This document shows positions 28,201-35,349 of a stretch of 64,000 nt of DNA, piece after piece; positions within the stretch are counted from its first letter, which is position 1, and every line of letters begins with the position of its first letter. The DNA is from Streptomyces sp. SJL17-4 (GTDB lineage Bacteria; Actinomycetota; Actinomycetes; Streptomycetales; Streptomycetaceae). Under the pieces are notes generated by a model, which ran no database searches, was not told where the DNA came from, and saw only the letters and a list, made by a program, of their open reading frames with translations. The translations under genes and the position numbers were made by a program. The stretch spans positions 5,305,501-5,369,500 of the forward strand of contig NZ_CP104578.1 in assembly GCF_036826855.1 (NCBI RefSeq), written 5' to 3'.

Positions 28201-30277
28201 GTCGTACGGCTTCTGGCTCGGCGACGCGTTCGCCTCCGGCGGCTCCGCCGGTTACGACCACAAGGGCATGGGCATCACCGCCCGCGGCGCCTGGGAGTCC
28301 GTCAAGCGGCACTTCCGCGAGCTGGGCCACGACACCCAGACCCAGGACTTCACGGTCGTCGGCGTCGGCGACATGTCCGGCGACGTCTTCGGCAACGGCA
28401 TGCTGCTGAGCGAGCACATCAGGCTCGTCGCCGCGTTCGACCACCGGCACATCTTCATCGACCCGAACCCGGACGCGGCCGTCTCGTACGCCGAGCGCCG
28501 CCGGCTCTTCGAGCTGCCCCGCTCGTCCTGGGCCGACTACGACCTGTCGCTGCTCTCCGCGGGTGGTGGCATCCACCCCCGCAGCGCCAAGTCGATCCCG
28601 GTCAACGCACAGGTCAGGGCCGCCCTCGGCATCGAGGACGGGATCACCAAGATGACCCCGGCCGAGCTGATGAAGGCCGTGCTCCACGCCCCCGTCGACC
28701 TGCTGTGGAACGGCGGCATCGGTACGTACGTCAAGTCCTCGGCCGAGTCGAACGCCGACGTCGGCGACAAGGCCAACGACGCCATCCGCGTCGACGGCCA
28801 GGACGTCCGCGCCCAGGTCATCGGCGAGGGCGGCAACCTCGGCGCGACCCAGCTGGGCCGCATCGAGTTCGCCCGCACCGGCGGTCCCGAGGGCCAGGGC
28901 GGCAAGGTCAACACCGACGCCATCGACAACAGCGCCGGCGTCGACACCTCCGACCACGAGGTCAACATCAAGATCCTGCTCAACGGGCTCGTCGCCGAGG
29001 GCGACATGACCGTCAAGCAGCGCAACAAGATCCTCGCGGAGATGACCGACGAGGTCGGCACGCTCGTCCTGCGCAACAACTACGCGCAGAACACGGCCCT
29101 CGCCAACGCCGTCGCCCAGTCGCCGTCCCTGCTCCACGCCCACCAGCGCTTCATGCGCCGCCTGGGCCGCGACGGGGCTCTCGACCGGTCCCTGGAGTTC
29201 CTGCCCAACGACCGGCAGATCCGCGAACTGCTCAACAACGGCCGCGGGCTGAGCCAGCCGGAGCTCGCCGTCCTCCTCGCGTACACCAAGATCACGGTGG
29301 CCGACGAGCTCATCGGTACGGGGCTGCCGGACGACCCGTACCTGAGCGGGCTGCTCCACGCGTACTTCCCGACGCTGCTCCGCGAGAAGTTCACCGAGGC
29401 CGTCGACAACCACCCGCTGCGTCGCGAGATCATCACCACCGTCCTGGTCAACGACACCGTCAACGGAGGCGGCTCGACCTTCCTGCACCGCCTCCGCGAG
29501 GAGACCGGCGCGTCGATCGAGGAGATCGTCCGGGCGCAGACCGCGGCCCGGTTCGTCTTCCGCCTCGGCCAGGTCTGGGACGCCGTCGAGGCCCTCGACA
29601 ACCAGGTGCCGGCCGACGTCCAGACCCGGATGCGGCTGCACTCCCGCCGGCTCGTCGAGCGCGGCACGCGCTGGCTGCTCAACAACCGGCCGCAGCCGCT
29701 CCAGCTCACCGAGACCATCGAGTTCTTCGCCGAGCGCGTCGAGCAGGTCTGGGCGCAGCTGCCGAACCTGCTGCGTGGCGCTGACCTGGAGTGGTACCAG
29801 TCGATCGTGGAGGAGCTGACCGAGGTCGGTGTGCCGGAGGAGCTCGCGCTGCGGGTGGCCGGCTTCTCCTCCGCCTTCCCGATCCTCGACATCGTGGGGA
29901 TCGCGGACCGGATGGACAAGGACCCGCTGGCGGTGGCCGAGGTCTACTACGACCTGGCCGACCGGCTGCGGATCACCGACCTGATGGACCGGATCATCGA
30001 GCTGCCGCGCGATGACCGGTGGCAGTCGATGGCCCGTGCGTCGATCCGTGAGGACCTGTTCGCGGCGCACTCGGCGCTGACCGCGGACGTCCTGGCGGCC
30101 GGGAACGGCACGTCGAGCCCGGAGCAGCGGTTCAAGGACTGGGAGGAGAAGAACGCGGCGATCCTGGGCCGCGCGCGGACGACCCTGGAGGAGATCCAGG
30201 GCTCGGACACCTTCGACCTGGCGAACCTGTCGGTGGCGATGCGGACGATGCGCACGCTGCTGCGTACGCACAGCTAG
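25271..30277 (+). CDS. gdh: large NAD-specific glutamate dehydrogenase (GDH180 type)
   Basis: The 1668-residue enzyme has the size and sequence of the NAD-glutamate dehydrogenase class found in Streptomyces. It has a long N-terminal region with ACT-like parts (about 1-700) and a central catalytic domain with substrate-binding KVARGGLRWSDR and NAD-binding features (VGVGDMSGDVFGNGM, about 1030-1045). A C-terminal helical region completes it. It deaminates glutamate to 2-oxoglutarate, feeding the TCA cycle. The start at 25271 follows an AGGAG/AGAGGA sequence. It stands alone between a divergent promoter region and a strong terminator. Confidence 0.95.
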   Translation: MQTKLDEAKAELLERAARVAEHSPVGGRLPTGPEGAGERPDRDTVLEYLQRYYLHTAPEDLGDRDPVDVFGAALSHYRLAENRPQGTANVRVHTPTVEENGWTSSHSVVEVVTDDMPFLVDSVTNELSRQGRGIHVVIHPQVLVRRDVTGRLIEVLSAQIHGELPHDALTESWIHVEIDRETDRADLKQITTDLLRVLSDVRETVEDWEKMRDAALRIAEGLPAEPTASDLRPTEVEEARELLRWLADDHFTFLGYREYELVNGDALSAVPGTGLGILRSDPKHAGDDEGHHAHPVSPSFSRLPEDVRAKAREHKLLILTKANSRSTVHRPSYLDYVGVKKFDADGNVIGERRFLGLFSSAAYTESVRRVPVVKRKVQEVLEGAGFSPNSHDGRDLLQILETYPRDELFQTPADQLQSVVTSVLYLQERRRLRLYLRQDEYGRYYSALVYLPRDRYTTRVRLRIIDILKEELDGTSVDFTAWNTESILSRLHFVVRVQPGTELAKLTDADVDRIEARLVEAARSWSDGFAEALNAELGEEHAAELHRRYGNAFPEGYKADHSPRAAVADLVHLEALARTGGGKDFALSLYEPVGAGPGERRFKIYKTGDPISLSAVLPVLNRLGVEVTDERPYELRCADRTPGWVYDFGLRMPAATGNGGDYLGDDARERFQEAFAATWTGEAENDNFNSLVLSAGLNWREAMVLRAYAKYLRQAGSTFSQDYMEDTLRNNVHTTRLLVNLFEARMAPERQRAGTELIDALLEELDAALDQVASLDEDRILRSFLTVIKATLRTNFFQSASEGSNDRGQLTADGTPHSYVSMKFDPQAIPDLPAPRPAFEIWVYSPRVEGVHLRFGKVARGGLRWSDRREDFRTEILGLVKAQMVKNTVIVPVGAKGGFVAKQLPDPSVDRDAWLAEGIASYKTFISALLDITDNLVAGEVVPPVDVVRHDEDDTYLVVAADKGTATFSDIANGVAESYGFWLGDAFASGGSAGYDHKGMGITARGAWESVKRHFRELGHDTQTQDFTVVGVGDMSGDVFGNGMLLSEHIRLVAAFDHRHIFIDPNPDAAVSYAERRRLFELPRSSWADYDLSLLSAGGGIHPRSAKSIPVNAQVRAALGIEDGITKMTPAELMKAVLHAPVDLLWNGGIGTYVKSSAESNADVGDKANDAIRVDGQDVRAQVIGEGGNLGATQLGRIEFARTGGPEGQGGKVNTDAIDNSAGVDTSDHEVNIKILLNGLVAEGDMTVKQRNKILAEMTDEVGTLVLRNNYAQNTALANAVAQSPSLLHAHQRFMRRLGRDGALDRSLEFLPNDRQIRELLNNGRGLSQPELAVLLAYTKITVADELIGTGLPDDPYLSGLLHAYFPTLLREKFTEAVDNHPLRREIITTVLVNDTVNGGGSTFLHRLREETGASIEEIVRAQTAARFVFRLGQVWDAVEALDNQVPADVQTRMRLHSRRLVERGTRWLLNNRPQPLQLTETIEFFAERVEQVWAQLPNLLRGADLEWYQSIVEELTEVGVPEELALRVAGFSSAFPILDIVGIADRMDKDPLAVAEVYYDLADRLRITDLMDRIIELPRDDRWQSMARASIREDLFAAHSALTADVLAAGNGTSSPEQRFKDWEEKNAAILGRARTTLEEIQGSDTFDLANLSVAMRTMRTLLRTHS

Positions 30278-30354
30278 TCGCTCGCGCGGTCGCTTGTCGT
30301 AGCGCTCGTGCAGTCGATCGACGTAGCCGTTCGCGAAGTCGCTCGTCGTAGCGT
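30278..30354. repeat. imperfect short repeats after the GDH gene
   Basis: Variants of GTCGCTCGTCGTAGC recur three to four times between the GDH stop and the terminator. The copies are degenerate and have no coding role. Confidence 0.5.
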
Positions 30355-30392
30355 GAGAAGGGCCCCACCGGTCGTCCGGTGGGGCCCTTCTC
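30355..30392. terminator. bidirectional terminator between GDH and GT87 genes
   Basis: A perfect 17-bp stem (GAGAAGGGCCCCACCGG with its complement) with a TCGT loop lies between converging genes. The A/T-rich base of the stem gives a T-rich tail on both strands. Confidence 0.88.
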
Positions 30393-30401
30393 GTGTCCCT
30401 G

Positions 30402-31706
30402 CTACGCGGTTTCCTCGGGCGGTCCCGTCACCGTCGACGTCCACAGGCGGCGGGCGGCGAGCAGGGTCGCCGCGAGCAGCAGGCCGTTGCGGAGGACCAT
30501 GACGGTCAGCCCCTGGGTGGTGCCGGCGACGACCTGGTCGTACAGGACGGGGTACGCGAGGGAGCTCAGGGCGGCCGCCGGGAGCAGCAGCAGTGCCACC
30601 GGGCGCATCACGGTGGCACGCGAGGTCAGACAGACGGCGGCGAGGCCGAGCAGCCAGATCATGTACTGGGGACTGATCACCCGGCTGGTGACGGTGAACA
30701 GCAGAACGGCGGTGAGGGCCGCGTCGAGCGGGGTGGCGGCGGTCCAGCGGTGGGCTCGTACGCGCCACAGGAGCAGCCAGCCGAAGGCGATGACGGTGAG
30801 CAGCAGGGCGAGGTGGCCGAGGCTGGAGACGTACGGGCCGACGTACTCGAAGGCCCCGTAGCGGATCTCGACCCTGCCCGGCCAGATGCCGCCGGCCCCG
30901 GCCAGTCCGAGGGCCGTGCCGCCGAGCGACTCGATCTGGATGCCGCGGCTGCCCTGCTGGCGCAGGAAGCCGAGGGAGCCGGAGAAGAACAGCGCGAGGG
31001 TGGCGAGGAGCGCGAGGGCCGCGACCGCCGCGGCGGTCCAGGCCTCGCGGGTGGTACGGCCCCGGGGCGTGCCGATCAGGGCGAGCGCCGGCCAGACCTT
31101 GACCATCGCGCCGATGCCCGCGAGGGCCCCGCCGAGCTGGTGGGCCGCGGTGGAGCGGGCGCCGAGCGCGAGCAGCGCGAGGACGGCGAGGGCGGTGGTC
31201 TGGACGTCGTACCGGGCGAGCGGCAGGTGCAGGAGCAGCGGCAGTCCGCAGACCCAGATCCAGGTGCCGTGGGTGAGCCGGGCGCTGTCGGCGCGGGCGA
31301 GTGCGGCGGTGACGACCGCGTCGGCCAGGAGGGTGAGCGCGACGAACGCCTGGACGTACGTCAGCCAGGGGAGGACGCCCGGGGACATGATCACGAGCCC
31401 CGCGCCGGGCGGGTACTGCCAGGTGACGTCGCCGGGCGGGAAGGTGCCCTGCGCGAACTGCTCGTACCAGTACCGGTAGAGGTCCACCTCGCGGCCGACG
31501 CCGCCGATGCCGAGGGTGTCGCGGAGGAGCAGCAGCACCATGCCGACGCGGGTGATCAGCCAGACGGAGGCGACGGCGAGGTAGGGGCCGCGGCCGACCG
31601 TGACGAAGGTGGCGGAGGTGAAGGTGTCCGAGTCGAAGGGGGAGCCGGTGAGGTGGGGGGGCTCGGCGAGGGTTCCTGGTGGCGACTGGGAGTGATCGTT
31701 CGTCAT
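30402..31706 (-). CDS. GT87-family polytopic glycosyltransferase
   Basis: The 434-residue integral membrane protein has about ten hydrophobic helices and the GT87 (DUF2029) pattern: an early external acidic segment (REVDLYRYWYEQFAQG), the loop WQYPPGAGLVIM, and later SRVISPQYMIWLL. GT87 enzymes transfer mannose or arabinose from a polyprenyl-phosphate donor to glycans outside the membrane. The next genes on the strand upstream encode a polysaccharide ABC exporter, so it may extend or decorate an exported envelope glycan. The gap to the ATPase gene is 38 nt. Confidence 0.85.
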   Translation of the reverse strand: MTNDHSQSPPGTLAEPPHLTGSPFDSDTFTSATFVTVGRGPYLAVASVWLITRVGMVLLLLRDTLGIGGVGREVDLYRYWYEQFAQGTFPPGDVTWQYPPGAGLVIMSPGVLPWLTYVQAFVALTLLADAVVTAALARADSARLTHGTWIWVCGLPLLLHLPLARYDVQTTALAVLALLALGARSTAAHQLGGALAGIGAMVKVWPALALIGTPRGRTTREAWTAAAVAALALLATLALFFSGSLGFLRQQGSRGIQIESLGGTALGLAGAGGIWPGRVEIRYGAFEYVGPYVSSLGHLALLLTVIAFGWLLLWRVRAHRWTAATPLDAALTAVLLFTVTSRVISPQYMIWLLGLAAVCLTSRATVMRPVALLLLPAAALSSLAYPVLYDQVVAGTTQGLTVMVLRNGLLLAATLLAARRLWTSTVTGPPEETA

Positions 31707-31744
31707 CCCTCCGCACTGTAGTCCTTAATGTCTTATTTGCCCCT

Positions 31745-32620
31745 TTATTTGGCCCCTGTTCGGGCTGCTGTCGCGGTGAACTCCTCGTACGCCGCGACCA
31801 CCTCCTTCGCCGGGCCGTCCATCCGCAACGTGCCCGCCTCCAGCCACAGGGCCCGCTCGCAGGTCTCCGTGATCGTGGAGTTCGAGTGGCTGACCAGGAA
31901 GACCGTCCCCGCCTCCGCCCGCAACTCGTCGATCCGCCGCTGGCTCCGGCGGCGGAAACGCGCGTCGCCGGTCGACAGGGCCTCGTCGATGAGCAGGACG
32001 TCATGGCTCTTCGCGGCGGCGATGGAGAAGCGCAGCCGCGCCCCCATGCCGGAGGAGTACGTCCCCATGGGGCGGGAGATCGCGTCGTCCTTCTCGTTGA
32101 TGCCGGAGAAGTCCACGATCTCGTCGTAGCGCTCGCGGACCTCCGTGCGGCTCATACCCATGGCGAGACCGCCCAGGATCACGTTCCGTTCGCCGGTGAG
32201 GTCGTTCATCAGGGCCGCGTTGACGCCGAGGAGCGAGGGCTGTCCGTCGGTGTACACCTGGCCCCGCTCGACGGGCTGGAGGCCCGCGATGGCCTTCAGG
32301 AGGGTGGATTTCCCAGATCCGTTCGAACCGATCAGGCCAATTGCCTCGCCCCGGCGTGCGACGAAGCTGACGCCCTTCACTGCGTGGACCCGGCGGCCGG
32401 TCGGCCGCTTCTCGCCGCGCCGGAGCATGCGGCTGAGCGCGGCCGTCGCGGCGCCTCGGCCGCCGGTGCCGCCGCCGTGGACCGTGTACGTGATGTGGAC
32501 TCCGTCGACCACGACGGTCGGGGTCGGGGTCGGGGTCGGGGTGGAGGTGGGGGTCGGGGTGAGGGTGAGGGTGGGGGTGGGGGTGGGGGTGGGGGTGGGG
32601 GTGCTTTTCGGGTCAGCCAC
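31745..32620 (-). CDS. polysaccharide exporter ATPase (Wzt/TagH type)
   Basis: The 291-residue ATPase has Walker A GSNGSGKS (98-105), signature YSSGMGARL (188-196), Walker B LLIDEAL (209-215) and H-loop VSHS. The early loop HAVKGVSFVARRGEAIGLIG is typical of the teichoic acid and O-antigen exporter family. There is no C-terminal glycan-binding domain. An unusual N-terminal extension of about 30 residues is almost pure Thr-Pro, encoded by a short GC repeat. Its start overlaps the end of the permease gene by 8 nt, so the two are co-translated. Confidence 0.92.
   Translation of the reverse strand: MADPKSTPTPTPTPTPTLTLTPTPTSTPTPTPTPTVVVDGVHITYTVHGGGTGGRGAATAALSRMLRRGEKRPTGRRVHAVKGVSFVARRGEAIGLIGSNGSGKSTLLKAIAGLQPVERGQVYTDGQPSLLGVNAALMNDLTGERNVILGGLAMGMSRTEVRERYDEIVDFSGINEKDDAISRPMGTYSSGMGARLRFSIAAAKSHDVLLIDEALSTGDARFRRRSQRRIDELRAEAGTVFLVSHSNSTITETCERALWLEAGTLRMDGPAKEVVAAYEEFTATAARTGAK
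32513..32601. repeat. simple GGGGTC/GGGGTG repeat coding Thr-Pro tract
   Basis: About 14 hexamer-like units of GGGG(T/A)(C/G) occur in tandem at the 5' end of the exporter ATPase gene. Change in unit number would lengthen or shorten the tract without a frameshift. Confidence 0.85.
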
Positions 32621-33593
32621 GGCCGTACGTCTCCTCCGCCTTCCAGAACCAGATGAAACCGCCCCCGAAGGCCAGCAGGGCCCAGCCGGCGGCGAGTGCC
32701 CAGACGTGCGGCGGCAGCTGGGCCGAGGTGTAGCTCTCGATGAGCGCGAAGCGCATCAGGTCGATGTAGACCGCCGCCGGGTTGCACTGGAGGGCGAGGA
32801 CCACGCCGTCGGGGAAACGGCCACTGCTCGCCAGGTTCTGGATCGACCACATCGCGCCCGAGGCGTACATCCAGGTGCGGAGCACGAACGGCATCAGCTG
32901 GGAGATGTCCGGGGTGCGGGCCGCGAGCCGGGCGAGGACGAGCGCCACGCCCGTGTTGAACAGGGCCTGGCAGAGCAGTGCGGGGACGGCGAGCAACCAG
33001 CTCCAGGTGGGGAACTCGCCGAGCCCGAAGAGGATCACGACCAGTACGGCGAGCGAGAGCAGCAGCTGCTGGAGCTGCTGGAGCGACAGTGAGATCGGCA
33101 GGCTCGCGCGGGGGAAGTGCAGGGCGCGGACGAGGCCCAGGTTGCCGCTGATCGCCCGGGTGCCGGCCAGGATCGTGTTCGAGGTGAACGTCCATACGAA
33201 GATGCCGGTGATCAGGAAGGGCACGTAGTCGGCGACGCCCTCCTTGGCGTCCATGAGGACGCCGAAGATCAGGTAGTAGACGGCCGCGTTGAGCAGCGGG
33301 GTCATCACCTGCCAGATCTGGCCGAGGCGCGCCTGGCTGTACTGGGCGGTCAGGCGGGCGCTCGCGAAGGCGGTGATGAAGTCGCGGCGGGACCAGATCT
33401 GCCGGGCGTAGGCGGGCAGTGAGGGGCGGGCGCCGCTGACGGTGAGGCCGTGGCGCCGGGCGAGCGCGCGCAGGTCCTCGGAGGAGGCCTCGTACGGAGG
33501 GGCCGGAGGGGCCGGAGGGGGCTGAGAGGGCTGAGAGGGCTGAGGGGGCTGAGGGGCTTTGCGCGTGGGCGGGGGGAGCGTCTGGGTGGTCAC
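32613..33593 (-). CDS. polysaccharide exporter permease (Wzm type)
   Basis: The 326-residue permease starts at GTG 33593. A Pro/Gln/Ser-rich N-terminal arm (about 8-33) is followed by a cytoplasmic amphipathic region (LPAYARQIWSRRDFITAFASA) and six hydrophobic helices in the ABC-2 pattern, ending WFWKAEETYGRG. This matches Wzm/TagG permeases that export undecaprenyl-linked glycans. With the overlapping ATPase gene and the GT87 gene it forms a likely envelope-glycan export operon, divergent from a TetR regulator. Confidence 0.9.
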   Translation of the reverse strand: MTTQTLPPPTRKAPQPPQPSQPSQPPPAPPAPPYEASSEDLRALARRHGLTVSGARPSLPAYARQIWSRRDFITAFASARLTAQYSQARLGQIWQVMTPLLNAAVYYLIFGVLMDAKEGVADYVPFLITGIFVWTFTSNTILAGTRAISGNLGLVRALHFPRASLPISLSLQQLQQLLLSLAVLVVILFGLGEFPTWSWLLAVPALLCQALFNTGVALVLARLAARTPDISQLMPFVLRTWMYASGAMWSIQNLASSGRFPDGVVLALQCNPAAVYIDLMRFALIESYTSAQLPPHVWALAAGWALLAFGGGFIWFWKAEETYGRG

Positions 33594-33635
33594 GGGTGGG
33601 CGCTTTCGACGAAGGGTGCGGGCATCCTCGGCGAT

Positions 33636-33704
33636 GGAACGGGTCCGTATCGTCGCTACGGGGAGACTAGGACGGTCGTACGTCGGAACGCAACCGTATC
33701 GTCG
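33636..33704. promoter_or_regulatory. 20-bp direct repeat between permease and TetR genes (candidate operator)
   Basis: GGAACG-N3-CCGTATCGTCG occurs at 33636-33655 and again at 33685-33704, 49 bp apart, in the 151-bp region between the divergent exporter permease and tetR genes. The first copy extends to the partial palindrome CCGTA-N7-TACGG. The location suits TetR control of both genes; binding is inferred. Confidence 0.5.
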
Positions 33705-33744
33705 TGACGCCCTCGGGGCGTCGCCGTTGGTTAGGATGCCGTTC

Positions 33745-34344
33745 ATGACCGATCCGACCCCCCGCCGCGCCCCCGCCGGAGCGGCCGTACTCCGCGAGGA
33801 CGTGACCGAGGCCATCCGCGCCGCCGTCTTCGAGGAGCTCGCGGCCGTCGGCTTCGCCCGGATGTCCATCGAGGGCATCGCGCGCCGCGCGGGAGTCGGC
33901 AAGACCGCCGTCTACCGGCGCTGGAAGTCCAAGCTCGCCCTCGTCCTCGACCTCGTCGGGGCCTTCGCCACCGAGGGCCTGCCGGCGCCCGCCACCGGCT
34001 CGCTGCACGGGGACGTACGGGCGCTCCTCCAGGTGGCCTCGCACGCGCTGCGCCACCCCGTCGCCTCGCGGGTCATCCCGGACCTGCTCGTAGAGGCGGC
34101 CCGGCAGCCCGAGATCGCCGAGGCCGTCACGGCCGCCCTGCTCGACGGCCAGCGCGGCGTCGTGACCCAGGTCGTCCGCGAGGCGGTCGCGCGCGGCGAA
34201 CTCCCCGAGGGGACCGACCCGGGCCGCGCCCTCGACCTGGTCGTCGGGCCCCTCTACTGGCGCCTCGTCGTGGTCCGTACGCCGCTGCCTCCGGGGTACG
34301 TGGACGATCTGGCGCGGTCGGCGGTGGCGGCGCTCAAGGCCTAG
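33745..34344 (+). CDS. TetR-family transcriptional regulator
   Basis: The 199-residue regulator has an N-terminal HTH (about 22-66; MSIEGIARRAGVGKTAVYRRWKSK) typical of TetR proteins, and a helical C-terminal ligand domain ending DLARSAVAALKA. I use ATG 33745, with AGGA 8 nt upstream; ATG 33736 is possible. It is divergent from the exporter permease and probably represses it through the repeated sequence between them. A 23-bp tandem duplication spans its stop codon. Confidence 0.9.
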   Translation: MTDPTPRRAPAGAAVLREDVTEAIRAAVFEELAAVGFARMSIEGIARRAGVGKTAVYRRWKSKLALVLDLVGAFATEGLPAPATGSLHGDVRALLQVASHALRHPVASRVIPDLLVEAARQPEIAEAVTAALLDGQRGVVTQVVREAVARGELPEGTDPGRALDLVVGPLYWRLVVVRTPLPPGYVDDLARSAVAALKA

Positions 34345-34365
34345 CGGTGGCGGCGCTCAAGGCCT
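34321..34365. repeat. 23-bp tandem duplication spanning the tetR stop codon
   Basis: GCGGTGGCGGCGCTCAAGGC followed by CTA is repeated directly at 34344 as GCGGTGGCGGCGCTCAAGGC followed by CT. The first copy contains the last codons and stop of tetR; the second is non-coding. Confidence 0.85.
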
Positions 34366-34428
34366 GGGCCGTGTCTTGCCGACGGGGGCACGCGGTGACG
34401 CATCCAGCCCCCGCCGACGTACGACCGG

Positions 34429-35349
34429 CTACTTCACCGCGCCCGCCATCACCCCCGTGGCGAACTGCCGCTGGAACGCGAAGAAGACCACCAGCGGCAC
34501 CACCATCGACACGAACGCCCCCGGCGCCAGCACGTCGACGTTGTTGCCGAACTGCCGTACCTGCTGCTGGAGCGCCACCGTGATCGGCGGCGACTGCGAG
34601 TCCGCGAAGATCAGCGCGATCAGCATGTCGTTCCACACCCACAGGAACTGGAAGATCCCCAGCGAGGCGATCGCGGGACCGCCGAGGGGCAGCACCACCC
34701 GGGTGAAAAGCCGCACCTCGCCGGCCCCGTCGAGCCGCGCCGCCTCCAGGAGCTCGCGCGGGATCTCCGCGAAGAAGTTCCGCAGCAGGAAGATCGCGAA
34801 CGGCAGGCCGAAGGCCGTGTGGAAGAGGACCACCCCGAGCGTCGTCTCGAAGAGGCCGACCGCGCCGAAGAGCTTCGACACCGGGACGAGCGCCACCTGC
34901 ACCGGGACCACGAGCAGGGCGACCACCCCGAGGAACCACCAGTCCCTTCCCGGGAACTCCAGCCACGCGAACGCGTACCCGGCGAACGAGCCGAGGAGGA
35001 GGACGAGGAGCGTGGACGGGACGGTGATCAGGACCGTGGAGAGCAGCGAGTCGGTGATCGTGTCGTTGGCGAGGAGACGGCTGTAGTTCTCGGTGGTCAG
35101 CTGGGCCGGCGCCGTGAACACCTGCCACCAGCCGCTCGCCGCGATGTCGGAGGGCGAGCGGAGCGAGGAGAGCAGCAGCCCGATCGTCGGCAGCAGCCAG
35201 AACAGACCGGCCAGGACGAGGAACACCCGGACCACGCCCCCGGCGGCACGGGCGGCGGCCCGCGCCGCGAACGTCCGGGGCGCGGGGGAACCCGCGAGCG
35301 GTGCGGAGACGCCGGTACGCGCGCGCGTGCGGGTGGCGGAGGAACTCAT
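34429..35349 (-). CDS. sugar ABC importer permease (MalG type)
   Basis: The 306-residue permease has an N-terminal disordered arm, six membrane helices and the EAA loop that contacts the ATPase (PRELLEAARLDGAGEVRLF, about 195-215). It is the MalG-like, second permease of a carbohydrate uptake ABC system. The ATG overlaps the stop of the first permease as ATGA, showing coupling. No ATPase gene lies in the operon, so a shared ATPase such as MsiK is probably used, as for many Streptomyces sugar importers. Confidence 0.9.
   Translation of the reverse strand: MSSSATRTRARTGVSAPLAGSPAPRTFAARAAARAAGGVVRVFLVLAGLFWLLPTIGLLLSSLRSPSDIAASGWWQVFTAPAQLTTENYSRLLANDTITDSLLSTVLITVPSTLLVLLLGSFAGYAFAWLEFPGRDWWFLGVVALLVVPVQVALVPVSKLFGAVGLFETTLGVVLFHTAFGLPFAIFLLRNFFAEIPRELLEAARLDGAGEVRLFTRVVLPLGGPAIASLGIFQFLWVWNDMLIALIFADSQSPPITVALQQQVRQFGNNVDVLAPGAFVSMVVPLVVFFAFQRQFATGVMAGAVK

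Noticed and set aside
25262..30271. 1669-codon frame antisense to the GDH gene
   Set aside because: The sense strand encodes a clearly recognisable full-length NAD-glutamate dehydrogenase; the antisense product is Val/Leu/Asp/Arg-rich shadow sequence.
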